Source of the DNA: JAPLJU01 sp964547985
GTDB taxonomy: Bacteria > Desulfobacterota > Syntrophia > Syntrophales > UBA2192
Assembly (NCBI GenBank): GCA_964547985.1
Contig: CAZJPV010000005.1
Location: 1-64,000, forward strand
DNA length: 64,000 bases
Direction of reading: 5' to 3'
Shown: positions 41,860 to 51,252 of the stretch, in pieces
How positions within the stretch are numbered: position 1 is the first letter of the stretch
How the letters are laid out: every line of letters begins with the position of its first letter
Program-made: the position numbers and the translations under genes
The notes under the pieces: generated by a model
Database searches by the model: none
What the model saw: only the letters and a program-made list of their open reading frames with translations
Told to the model about the DNA's origin: nothing

Positions 41860-42255
41860 CTATATCAGACCGACGAGGGAGAGCCCTACCATTATGTTGA
41901 CAACCGACAGGAATAAAGTGATACGGCCCGACCAGACGTGGAGTTGTCTCAACCCCGACCTCATCTGCAAAATTCCCGTCTGCATCTGACCGAGAAGAAT
42001 CGTTGAGAGAGCAATCAAAAAAACAACCATACCGAGATAGGCGTGAGGGACTGCGAAATGCTCGTTTCTATCCAGGGAAAGTTGAAGGGCCTCCGCAAAG
42101 AAACCCAGGACCATGACGACAAATCCCGTCAGGGCTAGGGCCCGGTGTGACTTGAACCACCATTTCCGCGCCCTGGCAAAACGGGCAATGGCCACCGCCG
42201 TTGCCATGAGCAGAAACCCGGTCAGCATCATGCCGGCGTGAGTCAAAAGGAGCAT
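41860..42255 (-). CDS. Cytochrome b561-like small membrane protein
   Basis: 131 residues, four predicted transmembrane helices. His residues sit at helix ends (LLLTHAGMMLTGFLLMATAV, WWFKSHRALALTGFVVMVLGF, AVPHAYLGMVVFLIALSTILLG, LRQLHVWSGRITLFLSVVNIMVG), as in di-haem cytochrome b561-like proteins. Probably binds haem b and participates in membrane electron transfer. The gap of 92 bases separates it from the sirtuin gene. Confidence 0.75.
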   Translation of the reverse strand: MLLLTHAGMMLTGFLLMATAVAIARFARARKWWFKSHRALALTGFVVMVLGFFAEALQLSLDRNEHFAVPHAYLGMVVFLIALSTILLGQMQTGILQMRSGLRQLHVWSGRITLFLSVVNIMVGLSLVGLI

Positions 42256-42469
42256 TCCGATATCCCCTGAAATTTTGGAACTATATTAGCGGCAATTTGA
42301 GGAATGTCAACCGCAACCATAGCCAGGCCATACCGGGGTTTTGGCCCCATGACCGCTCAGGGTTCAAATAGCCTGTTTTCTGGCATGGTTCCTGAATATT
42401 GAGGGCTCAAGTTGTTATTTCTCTTCGAAAGTCAGGAAGAATAGACCCCGCGAAGGCAGGTAAGGAACC

Positions 42470-42871
42470 ATGAAACCGCAGGAACTCAAGTATTTCAAGA
42501 AGATGCTCAATGAGCGGATCGATGAGCTCATCAAGGGCGCGGGCAGGACCGTAAGCGAGATGGCCGGCGAAGAAGAAGTTTTTGCCGACCCTAACGACAG
42601 GGCCTCGCAGGAGAGCGAGAGAAACCTCGAGCTGAGGATCCGGGAAAGGGAGCGCAAACTGATTTTCAAGATGAGGGAGGCCCTCCAGCGGATCGAAGAC
42701 GGCACTTTCGGCATCTGTGAAGAGTGTGAGGAGCCCATCTCCCTTCAGAGGCTCAAGGCACGGCCGGTGACGACCTTCTGCATTGAATGCAAAACCCGTG
42801 AGGAGCAGCTGCAAAAACTCCAGGGCAGGACCTCCGGGTTCGTACCAGCCTTTTTGGGAGAGGGTTCTTAG
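42470..42871 (+). CDS. dksA: DksA/TraR family zinc-finger protein
   Basis: 133 residues, close to E. coli DksA. N-terminal coiled coil (LKYFKKMLNERIDELI... ESERNLELRIRERERKLIFKMREAL) and C-terminal zinc finger with C83, C86, C104 and C107 (CEEC...CIEC). The acidic tip of the coiled coil has EEEVFADPNDRAS, carrying Asp residues as in DksA. It binds RNA polymerase in the secondary channel with ppGpp. ATG 42470 follows AGGTAAGGAACC. Followed by a terminator. Confidence 0.93.
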   Translation: MKPQELKYFKKMLNERIDELIKGAGRTVSEMAGEEEVFADPNDRASQESERNLELRIRERERKLIFKMREALQRIEDGTFGICEECEEPISLQRLKARPVTTFCIECKTREEQLQKLQGRTSGFVPAFLGEGS

Positions 42872-42912
42872 GGCTCAGGGCACAACGCACAGGACAGAGG
42901 AAGAAACAAAGA

Positions 42913-42944
42913 AAGATCGGGGAGCGCCTCCTCGGTCTTTTTCT
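42913..42944. terminator. Terminator between convergent dksA-like and AOR-like genes
   Basis: AAGATCGGGGAG (42913-42924) pairs with CTCCTCGGTCTT (42928-42939) with two wobbles and a 3-nt loop, followed by TTTTTC on the plus strand. The A-run on the left side may let it act on the minus strand too. Confidence 0.85.
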
Positions 42945-42958
42945 TTTTACGCGGAGCC

Positions 42959-44272
42959 CTACTCGGGGATTTTCCCGGTGAGGAGCATCCCGATCTGCCC
43001 GTCGAGCCTTGCAGCGATGGCCTTGATCTCCTCCGTGTCGGTCGATAGGAATCTCAGCAAATCGAAGCGGTTAAGACGTTCGGCTATCTGGATGAAGACC
43101 GGGCAGATGCCGAGGATCATGGCCGAGGCCACCCTCTCCGTCCATGCCTTTCCGGAGAAAAGGGGGGCAATCCCGCCACCGAAGAGTTGATAGAGGCGGG
43201 TCTCGATACCCGGTGCCGACGGGTAGTCCTTCTCATCGATGGAAGCCCCTGCGGCGGCGAGGGCCTCGATCGTGTTCAGTGCCTCCCGGAGCGGACGGTC
43301 CTCGCGAAGACCGTATCCCGCGGCCAGGGGATCGAGCCCGAGTTCCAGACACCTCTTCAGGAGGGGAAGGGCATCCTCGGACTTGCGTGAAAGAGAGATC
43401 CATCCGCCGTGATCCATCAGGAGGAACCCGTCTTTTTCCTTCTCCCCTCCCTGTCTTCGGAAGGCCGCGTAGGTCATGCAGGGGCAGGGGCAGTGGTAGC
43501 AGGCCCGGTTTCGCCCGAGTTTCCCACGGAGCGCCCCGGCAGACTCGCCGCCGTCGGCGATTCTCTTCAAAACGGGGACAAACCCCTCGGTTTTCATGGC
43601 TCCCGAGTCTCGCAACAGCTTTTCCGTCGTCTTGGACAGAGCCGGGTGATCCTCGCGGTGGGGCAGTCCCCCGATGCCGTTGAACAGGACGGCCTTGAGG
43701 TTCTTTGCCGCCATCCGGGCGGCGAGTCCAACCCTGTCGAGACTCCCGTGACTGCCGATGGAGGCCGATGCGAAGGGCGAGCTTCGATCCGCCGCCGGCC
43801 CCGTGACGATGGAGGCGCGGAATCCGGGTGCACTTCGCCTCAAGGACTGAACAATTTCAGGTACCGGACGATCGGAGGTCTCTTGGAGCGGGACGATGGC
43901 GATGGAGCCTCGCCCGATATGGATAGCGCAGGGCTGTTCTGTTGCACCGCGGATGACAAGAAAATCCAAACCGGCACATTTCATCTCCGGACCAGTCCGG
44001 AGCATGAAGGGCACGTGGCAGAGATGATCGTACAGGGGGGACCTGAACGTGGCGACGAGAAGCGATGACGCCGGGGCGAAACTTCCCGTCAGTGGCCCCG
44101 TCCCAAAAACGAGGGAGTCGCTTTCATACTGGGTAAGGAGCCAGGCGCTCATGGACGCCCCAACGAGATGTTTCCGGATCGCCTCTTCCTCGAAGTCGAC
44201 CGTGTAGGACGACCGCAGGGTCAGGTCAACGACGCCGATTTTGCCGTTATAAAAGAAGGGGAAGAGTTTCAT
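42959..44272 (-). CDS. Short aldehyde:ferredoxin oxidoreductase paralogue
   Basis: 437 residues against about 600 for full AOR. The N-terminal domain is AOR-like (GKIGVVDLTLRSSYTVDFEEEAIRKHLVGA, then FGTGPLTGSFAPASSL, MLRTGPEMKCAGLDFLVIRGA). The cluster motif CYHCPCPCMTY gives CxxCxxxC-type ligands. The usual catalytic Glu and His motifs after it (EGPEYES, DxxxxHEG) are not seen, and the C-terminus is shortened. It may have lost tungstopterin activity and work as a structural or electron-transfer subunit. ATG 44272 overlaps the NapH-like gene stop by four bases, so it is the last gene of the block. Confidence 0.8.
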   Translation of the reverse strand: MKLFPFFYNGKIGVVDLTLRSSYTVDFEEEAIRKHLVGASMSAWLLTQYESDSLVFGTGPLTGSFAPASSLLVATFRSPLYDHLCHVPFMLRTGPEMKCAGLDFLVIRGATEQPCAIHIGRGSIAIVPLQETSDRPVPEIVQSLRRSAPGFRASIVTGPAADRSSPFASASIGSHGSLDRVGLAARMAAKNLKAVLFNGIGGLPHREDHPALSKTTEKLLRDSGAMKTEGFVPVLKRIADGGESAGALRGKLGRNRACYHCPCPCMTYAAFRRQGGEKEKDGFLLMDHGGWISLSRKSEDALPLLKRCLELGLDPLAAGYGLREDRPLREALNTIEALAAAGASIDEKDYPSAPGIETRLYQLFGGGIAPLFSGKAWTERVASAMILGICPVFIQIAERLNRFDLLRFLSTDTEEIKAIAARLDGQIGMLLTGKIPE

Positions 44273-45585
44273 GCGTTTATCTCAACCGGAGCCGTTTTTT
44301 GCCACCGGAAACGGATCTTCGCCGCGCTGTAAGGGCATCGGTCCACGCAGCGCAGGCACATGATGCACTCCATCATGGGGATCTTCGGTGAGACGCCTTC
44401 ACGGAGCTGGCTCGCGTCGATGATGCCCACGGGGCAGACCTCGGCGCACTGGATGCAGGAGAACTTCTTGCACTTGCGCGCCCCGATAACGATCTTGAGG
44501 AGCCTCAGCAGGCTGGCTATGCCGAGGGTCGCCCCGACAGGGCAGAGGTAACGGCACCAGGACCTGCGCTCGGCGATCTCCGTTGCCGCCAGGGCCGGGA
44601 CAATGGCCAGCTCGGCGCTTTGCATGAAGGACTGAACCCCGTAGGAGCGGCACAGTGTCCCGATAGGACAGACGGTGCAGAAGGCCTGAAATCCAAGGAC
44701 GGCGCTTCCACCCACGGCACCACCCAGGATGCCGTACTTGGCCATGCGGCTCTTCAGGAAATTCGGCCAGCCCAGCTTCTTCGGGGTGATCTTGTCCACC
44801 AGGTCCAGCACGAAGCCGAAGGGGCATACCCAGCCGCAGAAAACCCTCCCGAAAAGAACCGTCAGGATGAGAAGGGCAAGCGCCGACGATGCGCCCACAA
44901 GGATGAGCGTCCCCGACGATGCGATGTTCTGCAGTGTCCCCGTGGGGCAGGCGAGCTCCACCGTCCCCGCCCTGAAGTAACAGAAGGTCCCCACGACGAG
45001 AATGACCAGAAAGAGAAAGGACAGAGCCTGTACACCCCACCGGGCCGCCTTGATCCAGCGCAGGGCCTTGCCACGCGTGTAGGTTAGGGCATTTTCCGGG
45101 CAGTGCTTCACGCACAGCGGGTCGCCCTCGCAGAGGTCGCACTTGTGGATAACCTGGTTCGTAGGGTCGCGGATCGGCGCGGCCTCGGGGCAGGCCATGG
45201 TGCACAAACCGCAGTCGACGCAGAACAGGTCGTCAATCCTCACGATGCCGTCGTCGCCCTTCTCGATGGCTCGCGTGGGACAGGCCTCGAGGCACAGGGG
45301 CCTGCGGCAGTGCTGGCAGAGGACGGCGAAGTTTTTTCCGAGCTTTTCGTCGGTGAGGACCTTGACGCTTGCCTGTGCGGGGGCCACCCTGGAGACGTTC
45401 CGCGTCGAGCAGATCATCTCGCAGGTCCCGCAGCCTGTGCACTTCGCGGGGTCGAAGAGAATGTACCGGTTCCGCCGCGGCATGAAGAAGTCGGAAAACT
45501 TCTTTTTCTCCGGTACGCGGGGTCGGAGGTCCTCGAGTTTCAAGCCACTTTGCGGCTGGGTATCGGGCTTTCTTGACGCTTCCAT
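44269..45585 (-). CDS. NapH-like membrane ferredoxin with N-terminal Fe-S domain
   Basis: 438 residues. The N-terminal 160 residues are a DmsB/HycB-type polyferredoxin (CTGCGTCEMICS, CQHCRRPLCLEACPTRAIEKG, CVDCGLCTMACPEAAP, CDLCEGDPLCVKHCP). The rest is NapH-like: about four to five transmembrane helices, CGWVCPFGFVLDLV and CRYLCPVGATLG loops, then two C-terminal 4Fe-4S motifs (CIQCAEVCPVG, CIMCLRCVDRCPY). The fusion would carry electrons between a soluble partner and the quinone pool. Upstream gene is an HdrC-like protein, 149 bases away. Confidence 0.9.
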   Translation of the reverse strand: MEASRKPDTQPQSGLKLEDLRPRVPEKKKFSDFFMPRRNRYILFDPAKCTGCGTCEMICSTRNVSRVAPAQASVKVLTDEKLGKNFAVLCQHCRRPLCLEACPTRAIEKGDDGIVRIDDLFCVDCGLCTMACPEAAPIRDPTNQVIHKCDLCEGDPLCVKHCPENALTYTRGKALRWIKAARWGVQALSFLFLVILVVGTFCYFRAGTVELACPTGTLQNIASSGTLILVGASSALALLILTVLFGRVFCGWVCPFGFVLDLVDKITPKKLGWPNFLKSRMAKYGILGGAVGGSAVLGFQAFCTVCPIGTLCRSYGVQSFMQSAELAIVPALAATEIAERRSWCRYLCPVGATLGIASLLRLLKIVIGARKCKKFSCIQCAEVCPVGIIDASQLREGVSPKIPMMECIMCLRCVDRCPYSAAKIRFRWQKTAPVEINA

Positions 45586-45734
45586 TCTAATGTTCTGTTT
45601 CGTCTATTGGGTCTATTTCGTCCTGTGAAGACCCTTCCTCCCCTGCTTTCCCTCTCCCCTGGCGGGAGCGGATTGAGGTGAGGGGGTCTTTTAAATCTTC
45701 CGGTCCCTGTACCCTGGTCCCGGGACCCTGCTTC

Positions 45735-46196
45735 TTATGCGTTGCGGAGCAGGTAGATCTCCCGCCTGCACGACGGGCACGTTTCGAGCGCCGTCAGGAC
45801 GTTTGCCGGCTCTGTCTGGAGCCTTCCGAAGACAAATTCCTCCACGGGCACGGCCACAAAGAACCGGCCGCAGGCCTCGCAGCGCTTGGCGTTTTCGACC
45901 ACGTTTTCCCCGATGGCCGCCTCGCGGAGCTTGCGGATCAAGTCCCGGCAGCTCACCCCCTGGGGGCAGACGTCGGTGCCGCTGTTGCACTCCGTGCAGT
46001 ACCAGATGTTTTTGTCCTCGACGATGTTTTCGCCCGTGAGCGTCTTCTTGATAATGCCCCGGGGCGACATCTCGATGCCGAAATTCACATACATCTCCGC
46101 CATGGGACAGGCGGCGACACAGCGGCCGCACTCGACACAGCCTAGGGCCCCTGAAACTTGCTTCGCTTCCTCGATCTTATCGTGCCGTCGCTTCAT
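45735..46196 (-). CDS. HdrC-like Fe-S protein with zinc-ribbon end
   Basis: 153 residues. Two 4Fe-4S motifs of HdrC type (CVECGRCVAACPMAEM and CTECNSGTDVCPQGVSC) are followed by a C-terminal CEACG...CPSCRR pair that may bind zinc. It lacks the CCG domains of HdrB. ATG 46196, with AAGGAG upstream, lies inside the end of the formate dehydrogenase gene (20-base overlap), so translation is coupled. It probably relays electrons between the HdrA-like flavoproteins and formate dehydrogenase. Confidence 0.85.
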   Translation of the reverse strand: MKRRHDKIEEAKQVSGALGCVECGRCVAACPMAEMYVNFGIEMSPRGIIKKTLTGENIVEDKNIWYCTECNSGTDVCPQGVSCRDLIRKLREAAIGENVVENAKRCEACGRFFVAVPVEEFVFGRLQTEPANVLTALETCPSCRREIYLLRNA

Positions 46197-48228
46197 AGCG
46201 CTCCTTTTCCACGCTTACGGCGCAGACCTTGTATTCGGGAGTCTTGCAGGCCGGGTCGAGCACCGGGTTCGTGAGCCTGTTGGCCCTCGCCTCGGTGAAG
46301 TGGAAGGGGGCGAAGATGCTCCCCTTTGCCACGCGATCGGTGATCTTGGCCGTCGTCACGATGCTCCCCCGCCGGGAGCTGACTCGAATCCTCTCCCCCT
46401 CGCGGATGCCGAGCGCGGCGGCATCGGTGGGGTGGATCTCCACGTAGGCCCACTCGATCTCGCGGTTGAGAAAGGGCGAACGCCGCGACATGGTCCCCGT
46501 GTGGTAATGGGCGAAGACGCGCCCCGTGTTGAGATAGTAAGGGTACTCCGAGTCGGGCTTTTCCGCAGGCGGCCTGTAGTCGGGGATGACGAACCGGCCC
46601 AGCCCGCGGGTGAACTTCTCGCCGTGCAGAAAGCGCGTCCCCGGGTGGTTTTCATCGGGGCAGGGCCACTGCAGTCCTACGCGCTCCAGGCGGTCGAAGC
46701 TCACCCCGGCGTACGCCGGGACGAGATGGGCATATTCCGACATCACATCGGCGGGCGAAGGGTAGTCGAAGGCGAGTCCCAGGGCCTTCCCCAGGAGGCA
46801 GAGGATCTCGAAGTCGCCCTTCGCGGCTCCGGGCGGGTCGATGGCCTTGTGAAGGAGCTGGAAGCGCCTCTCCGTGTTTGTGTAAGTCCCGGTCTTTTCG
46901 GCAAAGCAGGCTCCCGGTAGGACCAGGTGCGCGAATCTCGCCGTTTCCGTCAGGAAGATGTCCTGGACGACCAGGAAATCGAGCCTCTGAAGGGCCTCCA
47001 TGACGTGGTTCACGTCGGGGTCGCTCAAGCAGGGGTTTTCGGCCATGATGTACAGGGCCCGGATGTCCTTTCCCGCGGTATTGATGAGCTCCGTCACGGT
47101 GAGCCCCGGTTTGTCAGAGAGATCTGTTTTCCAGGCCTTCTGAAACTTCTCCCTTACGGCGGGGTCGGACACGCCCTGGTAGCCGGGGTAGAGGTCCGGC
47201 AGGGCCCCCATGTCGCAGGCGCCCTGAACGTTGTTCTGTCCGCGAAGCGGGTAGATTCCCGAGAAATGCTTTCCCACATGGCCGCAAAGCATAGCCAGAT
47301 CGCAGATGGCGATCACGTTGGCCGCCCCGCAGGCGTGCTGGGTAATGCCCATGCAGTAGACGATGGCAGCGTTTTTAGCCTTCGCGTAGGTCTCGGCCAC
47401 CGCGCGGATGACCGATTCGTCGATGCCTGTTTCCTTCGCGGCCTTCTCCACGGGCCATGCCTCGAGGAAGGTCTTTAGGTTCTCGAAGTTTTCCGTCCGC
47501 TTCTCGATGAAGCCGACATTGTGGAGCCCTTTGTCGCTGATGTGGCGCATCATTCCCGCCAGAAGCGGGATATCGGTTCCAGGGTTCAGCCTCAGCAGCC
47601 TGTGGGCGTTTCGGGCCACCGCTGTTTCCCGGGGGTCGATAACGAACATCTTCGCTCCCCGGTCGAGGGCCTTGTAGACCTCGCCCATGAGAACGGGGTG
47701 AGTCTCGGCGGCGTTGGAGCCTACAAAAACGATGCAGTCGGCGCCGGCAAGATCAGAGATGGAGTTGGTCATGGCGCCGCTGCCCAGCGTCTGGAGCATG
47801 CCCACCGTGGTTGCCGCGTGACAGAGCCTGGCGCAGTGGTCCACGTTGTTGGTCTTGAAGGCCGCCCGGATGAGCTTCTGGAAGAGGTAGTTCTCCTCGT
47901 TGGTGCACTTGGCCGAGGAGAGCCCGCCCACGCTGTCAGGGCCGTATTCCCCGGCCGTCTCACTAAGCTTCTGCGCCGCAAGGTCGATGGCCTCCTCCCA
48001 GGAGATGGCCTCGAAACGGTCACCCTTGCGCAGAAGCGGCGCCGTCAAGCGCTCGGGGTGATGGACGAACTCGTGGGCGAACCACCCCTTCACGCAAAGG
48101 GATCCCCGGTTCACGGGGTTCTCCCGGTCGGGGTAGGTGGCCGTGGCGCGGCCCTCCTCCACCTTGAGGATGAGCCCGCATCCCGTGCCGCAGTAAGGGC
48201 AGATGGTTCGGATAAACTCAGGTTTCAT
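46177..48228 (-). CDS. fdhA: Molybdo/tungstopterin formate dehydrogenase catalytic subunit (Cys form)
   Basis: 683 residues of the DMSO reductase family. N-terminal 4Fe-4S motif CPYCGTGCGLILKV...NRGSLCVKGW, then the active-site region NVDHCARLCHAATTVGM, where the residue aligned with Sec in E. coli FdhF is Cys (C of RLCHA) with the following His conserved. Pterin-binding stretches GSNAAETHPVLMGEVYKAL and NTGRVFAHYHTGTMSRRSPFL are present. It oxidises formate or reduces CO2. No Tat signal, so cytoplasmic. It overlaps the FrhB-like gene by four bases. Confidence 0.93.
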   Translation of the reverse strand: MKPEFIRTICPYCGTGCGLILKVEEGRATATYPDRENPVNRGSLCVKGWFAHEFVHHPERLTAPLLRKGDRFEAISWEEAIDLAAQKLSETAGEYGPDSVGGLSSAKCTNEENYLFQKLIRAAFKTNNVDHCARLCHAATTVGMLQTLGSGAMTNSISDLAGADCIVFVGSNAAETHPVLMGEVYKALDRGAKMFVIDPRETAVARNAHRLLRLNPGTDIPLLAGMMRHISDKGLHNVGFIEKRTENFENLKTFLEAWPVEKAAKETGIDESVIRAVAETYAKAKNAAIVYCMGITQHACGAANVIAICDLAMLCGHVGKHFSGIYPLRGQNNVQGACDMGALPDLYPGYQGVSDPAVREKFQKAWKTDLSDKPGLTVTELINTAGKDIRALYIMAENPCLSDPDVNHVMEALQRLDFLVVQDIFLTETARFAHLVLPGACFAEKTGTYTNTERRFQLLHKAIDPPGAAKGDFEILCLLGKALGLAFDYPSPADVMSEYAHLVPAYAGVSFDRLERVGLQWPCPDENHPGTRFLHGEKFTRGLGRFVIPDYRPPAEKPDSEYPYYLNTGRVFAHYHTGTMSRRSPFLNREIEWAYVEIHPTDAAALGIREGERIRVSSRRGSIVTTAKITDRVAKGSIFAPFHFTEARANRLTNPVLDPACKTPEYKVCAVSVEKERYEATAR

Positions 48229-49070
48229 GGCTTCTTTTCCGTGCTGTCGACCCAGTCGGGCATGTCCTGCCCGGGGCGGGGCTCCTTGATGAAGTCAGAG
48301 AGGACGGGGGATTTACGATCCGCGTCGATCCCTGCCTCATAGTTGTAATCCCTCTTCAGGGCTTCCCGCATCGATAGCTGGAGCGTCATGAGGGGGATGC
48401 CTACCGGGCAGGCCTCCTGACAGGCCCCGCAGGCCACACAGGTATCGGAGAGGTGAAAAGCCCGGATGAGATGGAAGGTGGTCATTTCTGCCGGGACGAC
48501 GCCGCGCTCGACCCAGACTTCGTCCTCGAGCTTGCAGGGTACGCAGACGCAGATGGGGCAGGAATTGCGGCAGCCGTAACACTTGATGCAGCGCCTGAGC
48601 TGTTCGGCCCACTTCTCCATGCGTGTGCGGGCATCGCCCTCCAGGTAGGACTTCACCCGCTCGTCGGTCAGGGGATCCACGCCCTCCACGGCGCTCCCCG
48701 CGTCGAGCTTCTGAGGGTAGGGACGGTTGCAGAGGCATGCCTTCGCCTGGGCGGAGTCGCAGGCGTAGCCGAGGGTGAGGAGCCTCTCGCGGTCGACCTG
48801 GTTTCGCTTGACGAGCTCCACGACGGCCCTCTCGTCGCATCCCCGCATGACGACAACCAGCCGCCAGGGCTGCGGCCTCTCCAGCAGGACCGCCCGGGCC
48901 ATCTTGGCGAGCAGCCACTTGGGCTCGAGCACGAGCTTGTCGATCTCCGCCGGAGCCGTAAAGACGTGTGGCTGAATCACATCCCAGTAGCCCTTTTTGA
49001 GTGCTAGAACGCCGTCGGCTTGCTTCCTCTCGAGGAGCTCTCTCGCTCTCTGTCTTACCTGTTCCAGCAT
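48225..49070 (-). CDS. FrhB/FdhB-like Fe-S electron-transfer protein
   Basis: 281 residues. The N-terminal part has the FrhB/FdhB pattern LVVVMRGCDERAVVELVKRNQVDRERLLTLGYACD. The C-terminal part holds two 4Fe-4S clusters (CIKCYGCRNSCPICVC and CVACGACQEACPVG). Members transfer electrons between formate dehydrogenase or hydrogenase and a flavin/F420 or NAD partner. Here it likely links FdhA to the HdrA/MvhD unit. ATG 49070 lacks a strong ribosome site. Confidence 0.87.
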   Translation of the reverse strand: MLEQVRQRARELLERKQADGVLALKKGYWDVIQPHVFTAPAEIDKLVLEPKWLLAKMARAVLLERPQPWRLVVVMRGCDERAVVELVKRNQVDRERLLTLGYACDSAQAKACLCNRPYPQKLDAGSAVEGVDPLTDERVKSYLEGDARTRMEKWAEQLRRCIKCYGCRNSCPICVCVPCKLEDEVWVERGVVPAEMTTFHLIRAFHLSDTCVACGACQEACPVGIPLMTLQLSMREALKRDYNYEAGIDADRKSPVLSDFIKEPRPGQDMPDWVDSTEKKP

Positions 49071-49111
49071 CTTTTTTTTCTTTTCACCGGCCGCCCGTCA
49101 CTTATCACGAG

Positions 49112-49540
49112 TCACTGTTTTACGGGCACCCATGCCCCCATCGAGGGCAGGCCCTCGAGCTCCCTGTAAAAGCCCAAAATCGTTTCCACGTACTGGTGCC
49201 ACTCGTGGGTCGTGCCGAAGCCCAGCAGCAGCCGGTTCCCGCCGATGCCCGTCGTGTCGAGGAGCGTCTTGAGAAGCTCCAGACGCTTGAGGGCAGGGTG
49301 GTTGGCGTCGTTGAAGCGGCACCCGCCGACGTGGCAGCCCAGGACGGCCACCCCCGTTACCCCACTGGCGAAGGCCCGTATCACCAGGTCGGGTTCGACG
49401 TAACCCGCGCACTCCACCGGGATCACCCGGAAAGATACAGGCAGCTCGATACGCTGTCGCCCGGCGGCGTCTGCCCCGAAGAGGCCGCACCAGCGGCATG
49501 CGAAGACGAGGATTTTCACGTTGTTTGAATCGGCGGACAT
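49112..49540 (-). CDS. mvhD: MvhD-like 2Fe-2S subunit
   Basis: 142 residues. Cys pattern of the MvhD family: FACRWCGLFGADAAG at the N-terminus, then VECAGYVEPD and VLGCHVGGCRFN, giving ligands of the 2Fe-2S cluster, and a late HEWHQYVETILGFYREL helix. MvhD links hydrogenase or formate dehydrogenase to HdrA. It lies directly after HdrA on the same strand (one-base gap). Confidence 0.92.
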   Translation of the reverse strand: MSADSNNVKILVFACRWCGLFGADAAGRQRIELPVSFRVIPVECAGYVEPDLVIRAFASGVTGVAVLGCHVGGCRFNDANHPALKRLELLKTLLDTTGIGGNRLLLGFGTTHEWHQYVETILGFYRELEGLPSMGAWVPVKQ

Positions 49541-49541
49541 G

Positions 49542-51248
49542 TCAGCGTACCTCCCGGAAGGCCCGCCGTATCATCTGGCAGACGGCCCGGTCATTGAGCT
49601 CGGGCATCTGCATGGCCCCGTTCGGGCAGACGGAGACGCAATTGCCGCAAGCCTTGCAGCGGATCTTGATGACACGGCTCACGGAACGATTTCCCATGCG
49701 TTGGAGCCTGCAGGCCCCGTAAGGGCATACGGCCATACAGTTGCCGCATCCCGTGCAGGCATCTGAGTTTACGCTTGCGTGGCCAACCTTCTGGTCCGGC
49801 ATGCGGCTCATCGCGAGGGCCGAGACCATTTTCTTCCCGAGGAAGGAGGCCGCCTTCATGGCCGCCGCTTCGCCCTGGGCGATGGCCTGGTCCGACGAGA
49901 CGGGCCAGCGGGCCGTCCCGCAGATGAAAATACCGTCATTTAGCGTCTCCACGGGATGGTTGGGGTAGACCTCTGCGAAGAACCCGTATTTGTCCACGGG
50001 GATCTCGAGCATGCGGGCGAGCGCCGCGCTCTCCGGGTCGGCAATGAGGGGCGTGCTGAGGACGACAAGGTCCGTTTCAATGGTCCGGGTCACTCCCGAG
50101 ATGGCGTCGAAGACCTGGACCTCGCCGACCTGTCCTTCACCGAGCACCCCGGGCGGCCGCGCGGCATCGAAACGGATGAACTGGACGCCCTTCTCAAGTG
50201 CCTTCCGATAATACGCCTCCAGAATGCTGCCCGGCGTCATGATGTCGCGGTGCAGGACATAGGCCTTCGCGCCCGGAATCTCGTCGATGATCCGCATGGC
50301 GTTCTTGAGGGACAGGGGACAGCAGATCGTGGAACAGTAGGGCCGATCAATATTTCGCGCGCCAACGCACTGGATGAAGACGGCCGTCCGGCAGGCGGGT
50401 TTCCCCGTCGAGAACTGCCTCTCCATCTCCATCTGGGTGATCACGTTTTTGAGCTTCCCGTAACCATGCAGCCCCTGGGGGAAAAGGATTCGTGCCCCCG
50501 TTGCCAGAACGATGGCGCCGACGCGCAGACCGGTTTTTCCTTCGGGACCTGCCAGGGTGACCTTGAAATCGCCGGCCTGGCCTTTGACGGAAACAACCCT
50601 TGTCTTCCCGTAGAAGCTGATATGGTGGTTTCTGCTGACCTCTTCGAGCCGCAGACCGATCTTCTCAGAGCCGGATTCTCCGCCGGGATAGGCCTGCGAT
50701 ATGATGTTGAGAAGTCCGCCGGGAGCTGATCCCCTCTCGACGAGGTGGACCCGGAACCCGAGTCTGGCCAATCCGCAGGCGGCCGAGAGGCCGGCAGGCC
50801 CTGCGCCGATCACCAGGGTTTCCTGCTGCAGCCGGACGGTGATGTCTTTCGAATCCTGCATGTTCTGAAGCAGCGCGAGCTCCATGTCGAGCTGGCTTGC
50901 GGCTTTACGGAAAGCGCCCTCCGGGTCCTTGCGGTGAATCCAGGCGCAACCTTCCCGCAGATCTACTGTGCGCACATGCCGGAGCTCGGCGCCTTTTTTT
51001 ACGAGTCCAAGCCGGACGAATTCCATTCTGCCGTATGGGGAGCAGGCGCCGATAAGGACCTTGCCGATCCCGCGATCGTGAATGGCGGAAAGGGCCCGTT
51101 CAACGTCGGAAGCAAGGCATAGGGATTCCGTGATCGTTACGCCATCCACGGCAGGATCGGCATTGAACCTCTTCCGGATGGACTCCAGATCGATGACCTT
51201 ACCGATCTCACCGAAGCAGTCGCAGAGAAAGACGGTGACTTTGGGCAT
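49542..51248 (-). CDS. hdrA: HdrA-like flavoprotein (full N-terminal and ferredoxin domains)
   Basis: 568 residues. N-terminal HdrA Cys domain (VFLCDCFGEIGKVIDL, later SLCLASDVE and GACSPYG), FAD motif VIGAGPAGLSAACGLARLG (about 143-161), HdrA signature VFIQCVGARNIDRPYCSTICC, GIFICGTARWPVSSDQAIAQG for the second flavin contact, and two C-terminal 4Fe-4S motifs (CTGCGNCMAVCPYGA, CKACGNCVSVCPNGA). The FAD may bifurcate electrons between high- and low-potential carriers. The spacing to the second HdrA gene is four bases. Confidence 0.92.
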   Translation of the reverse strand: MPKVTVFLCDCFGEIGKVIDLESIRKRFNADPAVDGVTITESLCLASDVERALSAIHDRGIGKVLIGACSPYGRMEFVRLGLVKKGAELRHVRTVDLREGCAWIHRKDPEGAFRKAASQLDMELALLQNMQDSKDITVRLQQETLVIGAGPAGLSAACGLARLGFRVHLVERGSAPGGLLNIISQAYPGGESGSEKIGLRLEEVSRNHHISFYGKTRVVSVKGQAGDFKVTLAGPEGKTGLRVGAIVLATGARILFPQGLHGYGKLKNVITQMEMERQFSTGKPACRTAVFIQCVGARNIDRPYCSTICCPLSLKNAMRIIDEIPGAKAYVLHRDIMTPGSILEAYYRKALEKGVQFIRFDAARPPGVLGEGQVGEVQVFDAISGVTRTIETDLVVLSTPLIADPESAALARMLEIPVDKYGFFAEVYPNHPVETLNDGIFICGTARWPVSSDQAIAQGEAAAMKAASFLGKKMVSALAMSRMPDQKVGHASVNSDACTGCGNCMAVCPYGACRLQRMGNRSVSRVIKIRCKACGNCVSVCPNGAMQMPELNDRAVCQMIRRAFREVR

Positions 51249-51252
51249 TGCC

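Noticed and set aside
43144..44068. Plus-strand frames opposite the short AOR gene
   Set aside because: Arg/Pro-rich GC shadows; the minus-strand AOR-like frame explains the region.
46177..48228. Possible selenocysteine in formate dehydrogenase
   Set aside because: The active-site position reads Cys (HCARLCHA) and no in-frame TGA exists in the gene.
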